From Rhizobium freirei PRF 81 (GTDB lineage Bacteria; Pseudomonadota; Alphaproteobacteria; Rhizobiales; Rhizobiaceae): a stretch of 64,000 bases of DNA. Both the position numbers and the translations under genes were made by a program. The stretch lies in NCBI RefSeq assembly GCF_000359745.1, contig NZ_AQHN01000005.1, positions 62,001 to 126,000 on the forward strand, given 5' to 3'. Positions within the stretch are counted from its first letter, which is position 1, and each line of letters starts with the position of its first letter. The notes beneath the pieces were generated by a model that was not told the DNA's origin, searched no databases, and saw nothing but the letters and a program-made list of their open reading frames with translations. Below, in pieces: positions 56,840 through 64,000 of this stretch.

Positions 56840-56954
56840 TAGAGCATGATGCCGAAAAGTGTGAGCGGTTTTCGGACGACATCATGCTCTACTTCTTTGA
56901 TTCTAGAGCGGATTCAGATTTTAGGTCGTTTCGACCTAAAATCATCCGGCTCTA
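56840..56954. repeat. Double palindromic repeat (RIME/RPE-like)
   Basis: Two adjacent palindromes, each bounded by TAGAGC and GCTCTA. The first, 56840-56891, has arms TAGAGCATGATG and CATCATGCTCTA plus inner CCGAAAA/TTTTCGG. The second, 56904-56954, has perfect 12-bp arms GATTTTAGGTCG and CGACCTAAAATC around TTT. They fill the LysE-lpd spacer, and the outer arm ends at the LysE stop. Confidence 0.8.
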
Positions 56955-57590
56955 ATCGGCCGCCCGCGCCAGGGCGAGGCGGATGCCGAAGCCAACGAGC
57001 GCCGCTCCGGTGATGCGGTTGAACCATTTTCCTGAGGCGATGAAACGATCGCGAACCGGCTTGACGGTGAAGAAGGTCGAGACGCCGGCGAACCAGGCGA
57101 CGAGCGCCGTCGCCATGCCGATGCCGTAGCCGAACTGGATCAGCCCCGGCGTGTCGTGATGGATGAGCGTCGAAAACAGCGACAGGAAGAACACCACCGC
57201 CTTCGGGTTCAGCGCATTGGTGATGAAGCCCGTCGCCAGGCAGCGCCAGACCGAGACCGGCTTGCGATCCGCATCCGTGATCTCGATTTCGTTGATCTTA
57301 AAGCCCGGCTCGCGGAAGGACTTGATGCCGAGATAAACGAGATAGAGCACGCCGGCCCATTTGATCATGCTGAACAGCATGAGCGACTGCGACACGATCA
57401 GGCCAAGACCGAGGATGGTGTAGCTGATGTGAAACAGCAGCGAGAAGCCCATGCCAAGCCCTGTCATGACGGCAGCGCGGCGGCCATGCACGATGCTCTG
57501 CCGTAGGATGACGGCAAAATCGGCGCCGGGAACGACGATGAAGATCGAGAACACCGCCATCAGGCCGAGAAATTCGAAAATATACTGCAT
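56952..57590 (-). CDS. LysE/RhtB-family amino-acid exporter
   Basis: A 212-residue inner-membrane protein with about six helices and the LysE pattern VPGADFAVILRQSIVHGRRAAVMTGLG (around residues 20-45; shortened here as VPGADF...GLG), plus SFREPGF and TGFITNALNPKAVVFF. Exports amino acids or related metabolites; substrate unknown. It starts 18 nt after the SDR stop, so it is probably in the same transcript. Its stop codon touches the palindromic repeat. Confidence 0.88.
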   Translation of the reverse strand: MQYIFEFLGLMAVFSIFIVVPGADFAVILRQSIVHGRRAAVMTGLGMGFSLLFHISYTILGLGLIVSQSLMLFSMIKWAGVLYLVYLGIKSFREPGFKINEIEITDADRKPVSVWRCLATGFITNALNPKAVVFFLSLFSTLIHHDTPGLIQFGYGIGMATALVAWFAGVSTFFTVKPVRDRFIASGKWFNRITGAALVGFGIRLALARAAD

Positions 57591-57608
57591 GTTATCTACC
57601 CACTCCCA

Positions 57609-58364
57609 TCAGCGGCCGCCGCTTACATCGAGCAGGGCGCCCGTTATGTAGGATGCGTGGGGGCTAAGCAGGTAGAGGACCGCGTCCGCCACCTCGTCGG
57701 AGGTTCCCGCACGCTTCATCGGCAATTGCGGTGCGATGTCGCGAGCCCGGTCCGGCAAGCCGGCGGCGGCATGGATATCCGTATCGATGATGCCGGGCCG
57801 GACGGCATTGACGCGGATGCTTTCGGCCGCCACTTCGCGTGCAAGACCGACCGTGAAAGTATCGATCGCTCCCTTCGATGCGGCATAATCGACATATTGT
57901 CCGCCACCGCCAAGCGTGGCAGCCATGGACGAGACGTTGATGATCACCCCGCCCTTGCCGCCATGCCGGGTCGACATGCGGCGCACGGCTTCCGCTGCCG
58001 CCAGCATCGAGCCGGTGATGTTGATGCGGAACATGCGGTCGATCCGCTCCGGCGTCATCTCGTCCAGGCGCTGCATGGCGTCGACGATGCCGGCATTGTT
58101 GACAAGCCCGTCGATACGGCCGAAATGCGCATCGATTTTGGCGAAGACGGATTTGATATCCTCGGCCTTGCCGACATCGCCCGCGATCGCAATCGCCTTG
58201 CCGCCGGCATCGCGGATCGTCCCCACCACAGCCTCGGCGGCTTCCTCGCTCGACGCGTAGTTGACTGCCACGGCCCAGCCGTGCTGGGCGGCGGCCAGGC
58301 AAATCGCAGCACCGATGCCGCGGCTACCGCCGGTTACAAGGAGAACAGGCGCATCATCGGTCAT
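57609..58364 (-). CDS. Short-chain dehydrogenase/reductase
   Basis: A 251-residue classical SDR with TGGSRGIG (11-18), NNAG near 88, and YAASK as catalytic Y-x3-K. I start at MTDDAPVLL (58364), with AGGA 8 nt upstream; an ATG three codons earlier sits directly on that site. Its start overlaps the stop of the preceding gene by 4 nt. Substrate unknown; lies inside the suc cluster. Confidence 0.87.
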   Translation of the reverse strand: MTDDAPVLLVTGGSRGIGAAICLAAAQHGWAVAVNYASSEEAAEAVVGTIRDAGGKAIAIAGDVGKAEDIKSVFAKIDAHFGRIDGLVNNAGIVDAMQRLDEMTPERIDRMFRINITGSMLAAAEAVRRMSTRHGGKGGVIINVSSMAATLGGGGQYVDYAASKGAIDTFTVGLAREVAAESIRVNAVRPGIIDTDIHAAAGLPDRARDIAPQLPMKRAGTSDEVADAVLYLLSPHASYITGALLDVSGGR

Positions 58365-58888
58365 TGATTGCATCCTTTCAAGCTGAGGACATCCCAGGGC
58401 GCGACGGTCGCCTTGCCTTTACCCCAGAGGGAAGACTTCCGGATGGAGGGACCGAGCGCCGGCAGGAAAAGCCGGTCCGCCGCGCTCTCGCCTTCGGCTG
58501 GCAGCGCACGAATATGGCCTTTCAGGTCGGAGGCGTAAACCATGCCTTGCCAGACGGTGCATGCTCTGAGATCCGCCCCGGTCACATCGCCCTCGGGGCA
58601 TTCGAACATGATCCGGCCATCGGCGCGCAACTGATCGTCGGTGCGCATGACGACGCCCTCGGCCACGATCGCGGTATTGCGCACGGCAAGTTTGAATCTG
58701 TTGCTGACGGATGATTCCGACCCCATGGGCTCGAAGCGCAACTCGTAGGCATTGTCCATATCGACATAGACGGCCTTTTCCTGCGCACATTCAGCCGCAA
58801 AGGCAGGCAGCGGGTTGACCGCGAAAATCAACATCGCCCCGTACAGAGGCGTCTGTTTTACCATCGTCGACATTGCCGGCATGATCAT
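58361..58888 (-). CDS. Uncharacterised secreted protein
   Basis: A 175-residue protein with a likely signal peptide (hydrophobic about 15-31, ending PAFAAE). The mature part has four cysteines (near residues 34, 97, 109 and 173) that could pair in the periplasm. I recognise no family. Its start overlaps the DUF4241-like stop and its stop overlaps the SDR start, each by 4 nt (ATGA), so the three genes are tightly coupled. Starts a few codons later (MSTMVKQ or MVKQ) are also possible. Confidence 0.7.
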   Translation of the reverse strand: MIMPAMSTMVKQTPLYGAMLIFAVNPLPAFAAECAQEKAVYVDMDNAYELRFEPMGSESSVSNRFKLAVRNTAIVAEGVVMRTDDQLRADGRIMFECPEGDVTGADLRACTVWQGMVYASDLKGHIRALPAEGESAADRLFLPALGPSIRKSSLWGKGKATVAPWDVLSLKGCNQ

Positions 58889-59634
58889 TCGCCTCCCGGC
58901 TCGCGCCGGCCGTTGGCATTCTCGGTTACGCCGAAATCAGTAAGCAGAACGAGAGGCAGGCCGCTAGCGTCGAGCCCCCAGAAAACCGGATAGAAACCAT
59001 CGCCCCAGCCGCTCCAGAAAATCGCGACATTGCCGCGCTTGCCTGCTATCGGCCGGTGCATGGCATATTTGTCGCCGTTTGTCTGCAGCTCCGGCGCCAG
59101 GACGTCGTCATAATAATTGATATCTGACGATGCCTTCTCCGCCTGAACCCGCTTTTCGCGCTGCTGGATCAAGGCATAGGTATCGGCATCCATGTAGCAG
59201 CCGAGACCGGCATCGACCGGATAGCCGAAAAACTCGTCGCCCTTCAGCGAATTGATATCCTGGCCCGGGATCAGCGCCAGTTCCCAACGTACCGGCTTGC
59301 CCTCTGCAAAACGCATGCTGGCCGCAGCGATGCGGCCGAAGGCTTCATAAAGCGTCACGGGATAGTCACCGGGGGCAACCTTCCGGACGAGCGCTGCGCG
59401 GTCAGGCCCAACCAGCGGATCGCTGGCGACGATGCGCCCGGAGGTCAGCTCCACCTTGCCGATGCGAAGAACCTTGATCGAGCGGGCGTCAAGATCGGCG
59501 TCGCTAAGCGACGCCAGATCGAAATTGCTGCTGAGTTTAGAAGTGTCGAAGTCGTCCGCACCGGCGGACGATGAAACCCATGCGGCGACGGCGCACAACA
59601 ATCCGCGCAGCGTCCGCATGGGCCATGTCGACAT
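58885..59634 (-). CDS. DUF4241-like protein with signal peptide
   Basis: A 249-residue protein. The signal peptide ends around residue 26 (SSSAGADD). DUF4241-like features are RIVASDPLVGPD, VAPGDYPVTLYEAFG, PVDAGLGCYMD, and the C-terminal SGWGDGFYPVFWGLDASG ending LLTDFGV. Function of the family is unknown. It starts 15 nt after the sucB... region boundary on the downstream side of sucB and is coupled to the next gene. Confidence 0.75.
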   Translation of the reverse strand: MSTWPMRTLRGLLCAVAAWVSSSAGADDFDTSKLSSNFDLASLSDADLDARSIKVLRIGKVELTSGRIVASDPLVGPDRAALVRKVAPGDYPVTLYEAFGRIAAASMRFAEGKPVRWELALIPGQDINSLKGDEFFGYPVDAGLGCYMDADTYALIQQREKRVQAEKASSDINYYDDVLAPELQTNGDKYAMHRPIAGKRGNVAIFWSGWGDGFYPVFWGLDASGLPLVLLTDFGVTENANGRREPGGE

Positions 59635-59649
59635 GATCCAACGCTCCCC

Positions 59650-60882
<1,233 letters not shown>

Positions 60883-60913
60883 TGTTCAGATCCTGATTTT
60901 TCGTCGTTATGAC

Positions 60914-61234
60914 TTAGATAGAATTACCGGCGACGGACGGCCGGAGAATGAGTGAGGGCATCGGCGAGATTTCGATACGAAAACCGAGCCCGGCGAGAAG
61001 GACGGGATCGGCATCACCAAGCGACCTGGCCGCATCGGCATGCTCTACGTCGACGACAGCCATGCCGAAAGCACCATCGGCCGCGAAGACCGGGCCGACG
61101 ACAACTGCCGTCCCGGCACTCGCATGTTCTCGCCAATAGGCGGCGTGTCGCTGCATGGCGGCCATCTCCTCCTCCGTGGCGTCATGCGGGAAGCTGGGGC
61201 GCGGTGGCACAAGTTTCAGATGAAAATAGGCCAT
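60914..61234 (-). CDS. YCII-like domain protein
   Basis: A 106-residue protein. I start at MAYFHLKLVPP because GAGGGG precedes this ATG at 7 nt; the frame is open much further but overlaps sucA. The ferredoxin-like pattern YFHLKLVPPRPSF, EEEMAAMQRHAAYW, GTAVVVGPV and GMAVVDVE resembles the YCII superfamily. It begins 11 nt after the sucA stop and ends 31 nt before sucB. Role unknown. Confidence 0.8.
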   Translation of the reverse strand: MAYFHLKLVPPRPSFPHDATEEEMAAMQRHAAYWREHASAGTAVVVGPVFAADGAFGMAVVDVEHADAARSLGDADPVLLAGLGFRIEISPMPSLILRPSVAGNSI

Positions 61235-61245
61235 CGCGCAACCCC

Positions 61246-64000
61246 TCAACCGCCGAGCGCATCCTCGAGGAACGCCGCAAGCTGCGACAGATGCTTGGAC
61301 ATCAGGCCCGTCGCCGGAGAGGCGGCGGCCGGACGGCCGGTGTAGCGAACGCGCTGGTACTTGGCATCGATATGGGCGAGCACCCATTCCAGATAAGGAT
61401 CGATGAAGGACCATGCGCCCATGTTCTTCGGCTCTTCCTGGCACCAGACCATCTCCGCGTTGCGGAAGCGGCTGAGCTCGTTGATGAGCGCCTTGGCCGG
61501 GAACGGATAGAGCTGTTCGATGCGCAGCAGGTAGACATCGTCGATGCCGCGCTTCTCGCGCTCTTCCAGGAGATCGTAATAGACCTTGCCCGAGCAGATG
61601 ACGACGCGACGGATCTTGTTGTCCTTCTGCAGCTTGATCGGGCCATCCTTGATCACTTCCGCATCGTCCCACAGCAGGCGATGGAACGAGCTTTCGCCCG
61701 CCATCTCCGTAAGGGTCGACACGGCGCGCTTGTGGCGCAGCAGCGACTTCGGCGTCATCAGGATCAGCGGCTTGCGGAAGTCGCGCTTCAGCTGACGGCG
61801 CAGGATGTGGAAGTAGTTCGCCGGCGTCGTGACGTTGGCGACCTGCATGTTGTCCTCGGCGCAGAGCTGCAGATAGCGTTCCAGGCGGGCGGAAGAGTGT
61901 TCCGGACCCTGGCCTTCATAGCCATGCGGCAGCAGGCAAACGAGGCCGGACATGCGCAGCCACTTGCGTTCGCCTGACGAGATGAACTGGTCGAAGATGA
62001 CCTGCGCACCGTTGGCGAAATCGCCGAACTGAGCTTCCCACAGCGTCAGCGCGTTCGGACGGGCGAGCGAATAGCCGTATTCGAAGCCGAGAACCGCTTC
62101 TTCCGAAAGCATCGAATTGATGACTTCGTAGCGGGCCTGGTTCGGCGACAGGTTGGCGAGCGGAATATAGCGCTCTTCGGTCTCCTGATCGTAGAGAACC
62201 GAATGACGCTGCGAGAAGGTGCCGCGTTCGCAATCCTGACCGGACAGGCGGATCTTGTGGCCATCGACGACGAGTGAACCGAATGCAAGGGCTTCCGCCA
62301 TGGCCCAATCGATGCCCTCGCCGGTCTGGACCATGTTGGCACGGTTTTCCATGAAGCGCTGGATGGTACGATGGGCATGGAAGCCAGCCGGGATTTCCGA
62401 CAGCTTGCGGCCGATGTCCTTCAGCGACTTCATCGGCACGGCGGTCTTGCCGCGGCGCTGCTCGTCGGCATTGTCGGCCGCGTGCAGACCGGACCACTCG
62501 CCGTCGAGCCAATCGGCCTTGTTCGGCTTGTAGGACTGGCCGGCCTCGAATTCCTGCTCGAGATGGGCGCGCCAGTCGGCCTTCATCTTCTCGACTTCGC
62601 CTTCGGTCAGCACGCCTTCACCGATCAGCCGCTGCGAATAGATCTGCAGCACCGTCTTGTGAGCACGGATAACCTTGTACATGTTCGGCTGCGTGAAGGA
62701 CGGCTCGTCGCCCTCGTTGTGGCCGTAACGGCGGTAGCAGAACATGTCGAGGACGACAGGCTTGTGGAACTTCATGCGGAATTCGGTCGCGATCTTCGCC
62801 GCGTAGACGACCGCTTCCGGATCATCGCCGTTGACGTGGAAAATCGGCGCCTCGATCATCTTGGCGACGTCGGACGGATAGGGCGACGAACGCGAGAAGG
62901 CCGGATTGGTGGTGAAACCGATCTGGTTGTTGATGATGACGTGCATCGTGCCGGCAACGCGGTGGCCGCGCAGACCGGAGAGACCAAGGATTTCCGCAAC
63001 GACGCCCTGGCCTGCGAAAGCCGCGTCACCATGGATCAGCAGCGGCACGACCTTGGCGCGTTCGGATAGCGGAATGATGTCGCCATCCCAGACGGTGGCA
63101 CCCATGTCCTGCTTGGCGCGGGCCTTGCCCATGACGACCGGGTTGACGATTTCCAGATGCGACGGGTTTGCCGTCAGCGACACATGCACCTTGGCGCCGT
63201 CGAAATCGCGGTCCGAGGAGGCACCGAGATGGTACTTGACGTCGCCCGAACCTTCGACTTCGTCGGGCGCATAGGAGCCGCCCTTGAACTCGTGGAAGAT
63301 GGCGCGGTGCGGCTTGCCCATGACCTGGGACAGCACGTTCAGACGGCCGCGATGGGCCATGCCGAACACGGCTTCTCTCAGACCAAGGTGGCTGCCGCTC
63401 TTGAGGATCTGCTCGAGCGCCGGGATCAGCGATTCACCGCCGTCGAGGCCGAAACGCTTGGTGCCCTTGAATTTGACGTCGAGGAACTGCTCGTAGCCTT
63501 CTGCTTCGATGACCTTCTGCAGAATGGCCTTCTTGCGCTCGGGATTGAACGCGATGCCCTTGTCCGGCCCTTCGATGCGTTCCTGAATCCACGCCTTTTC
63601 CTCCGGGTTGGAGATGTGCATGAATTCGACGCCGAGGGTGGAGCAATAGGTGCGCTCGAGGATCTCGATCATCTCGCGAATGGTCGCGAATTCGAGGCCG
63701 AGCACGTTGTCGATGAAGATCTTGCGGTCGAGGTCCGCCTCGGTGAAGCCATAGGCTTCCGGCGACAGCTCCTTGTAGTCTTCGACCGGAGCAGCGATGC
63801 CGAGCGGGTCGAGCTTGGCATGCAGGTGGCCACGCATGCGATAGGCGCGGATCATCATGATGGCGCGGACGCTGTCGCGCGTTGCCCGCAGGACATCGGT
63901 CGTATCGGCCGGCGTGCCGGCGACTTCGGCCTTCGCCTTCAGCTTGGTCTCGATGACCTTTTCGACAATGCCCCAGTCGCCGTCGAGCGCGGAAACCAGG
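61246..64000 (-). CDS. sucA: 2-oxoglutarate dehydrogenase E1 (partial at right edge)
   Basis: The C-terminal 917 or so residues of the thiamine-diphosphate-dependent E1; the frame stays open to base 64000 without a stop, and the N-terminus lies beyond the window (family length near 1000). Conserved segments include FGMAHRGRLNVL, HLGASSDRDFDG, GDAAFAGQG and the late YPFPAKAL. Decarboxylates 2-oxoglutarate and succinylates the SucB lipoyl arm. Upstream genes (sucC/D expected) are not in view. Confidence 0.97.
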   Translation of the reverse strand, partial: LVSALDGDWGIVEKVIETKLKAKAEVAGTPADTTDVLRATRDSVRAIMMIRAYRMRGHLHAKLDPLGIAAPVEDYKELSPEAYGFTEADLDRKIFIDNVLGLEFATIREMIEILERTYCSTLGVEFMHISNPEEKAWIQERIEGPDKGIAFNPERKKAILQKVIEAEGYEQFLDVKFKGTKRFGLDGGESLIPALEQILKSGSHLGLREAVFGMAHRGRLNVLSQVMGKPHRAIFHEFKGGSYAPDEVEGSGDVKYHLGASSDRDFDGAKVHVSLTANPSHLEIVNPVVMGKARAKQDMGATVWDGDIIPLSERAKVVPLLIHGDAAFAGQGVVAEILGLSGLRGHRVAGTMHVIINNQIGFTTNPAFSRSSPYPSDVAKMIEAPIFHVNGDDPEAVVYAAKIATEFRMKFHKPVVLDMFCYRRYGHNEGDEPSFTQPNMYKVIRAHKTVLQIYSQRLIGEGVLTEGEVEKMKADWRAHLEQEFEAGQSYKPNKADWLDGEWSGLHAADNADEQRRGKTAVPMKSLKDIGRKLSEIPAGFHAHRTIQRFMENRANMVQTGEGIDWAMAEALAFGSLVVDGHKIRLSGQDCERGTFSQRHSVLYDQETEERYIPLANLSPNQARYEVINSMLSEEAVLGFEYGYSLARPNALTLWEAQFGDFANGAQVIFDQFISSGERKWLRMSGLVCLLPHGYEGQGPEHSSARLERYLQLCAEDNMQVANVTTPANYFHILRRQLKRDFRKPLILMTPKSLLRHKRAVSTLTEMAGESSFHRLLWDDAEVIKDGPIKLQKDNKIRRVVICSGKVYYDLLEEREKRGIDDVYLLRIEQLYPFPAKALINELSRFRNAEMVWCQEEPKNMGAWSFIDPYLEWVLAHIDAKYQRVRYTGRPAAASPATGLMSKHLSQLAAFLEDALGG

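Noticed and set aside
61235..61672. Upstream extension of the YCII-like frame
   Set aside because: It lies within sucA in another frame, and a good ribosome site precedes ATG 61234.

Overview
This 64 kb window reads as chromosomal DNA of an alphaproteobacterium of the Rhizobium/Agrobacterium group (Rhizobiaceae). The evidence is high-GC coding throughout, C4-pathway 5-aminolevulinate synthase, an F1-only atpHAGDC operon, a sucA-sucB-lpd cluster, an NAD-linked molybdenum formate dehydrogenase in the order fdsG-B-A-fdhD-fdsD, and several dispersed palindromic repeats of the RIME/RPE kind known from rhizobia. I cannot fix the species. No rRNA, tRNA or CRISPR array was seen.

1-3.16 kb: right end of a Tn7/Tn5053-like transposon. 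The last 24 codons of the upstream gene (probably the TniA/TnsB transposase) lie at the window edge. They are followed by a TniB AAA+ ATPase, a long TniQ with an unusual series of helix-turn-helix-like repeats, a terminator, and three direct repeats of a 20-bp motif that look like transposase-binding sites. No TnsA, resolvase or Cas gene lies between tniQ and the end; cargo, if any, is left of the window. This is the least ordinary part of the window.

3.16-20.2 kb: chromosomal backbone. A BON-domain protein, dxr, a PLP-dependent serine/threonine dehydratase-like enzyme, hemA, a three-subunit molybdenum hydroxylase of the CoxL class II type, a glycine-zipper lipoprotein, the TamA-TamB outer-membrane translocation pair, arginase and a lone CheW.

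20.3-28.9 kb: the formate dehydrogenase operon fdsG-fdsB-fdsA-fdhD-fdsD (minus strand). A large inverted-repeat element sits between fdsA and fdhD. Upstream are a LysR regulator, whose 3' end carries a palindromic candidate operator, an ArsR regulator and a short-chain dehydrogenase.

29.0-39.0 kb: glpR-glpD; soxR facing an FMN reductase gene across a clear SoxR-type promoter; an acyltransferase; and a small catabolic operon (iron alcohol dehydrogenase, aldehyde dehydrogenase, enolase-superfamily dehydratase/racemase) with a divergent LysR regulator.

39.2-52.2 kb: atpHAGDC, a small membrane protein, priA, an AAA ATPase, a PlsC-like acyltransferase, then xerC, a TraB/GumN-family protein and a DUF2867 protein.

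52.4-64 kb: an M16 protease-like protein, lpd, a LysE exporter, an SDR, two uncharacterised proteins (one with a signal peptide, one DUF4241-like), sucB, a YCII-like protein and sucA, which runs off the right edge. All are on the minus strand, so transcription probably runs from sucA toward lpd. The extra genes between sucB and lpd are joined by 4-nt start/stop overlaps.
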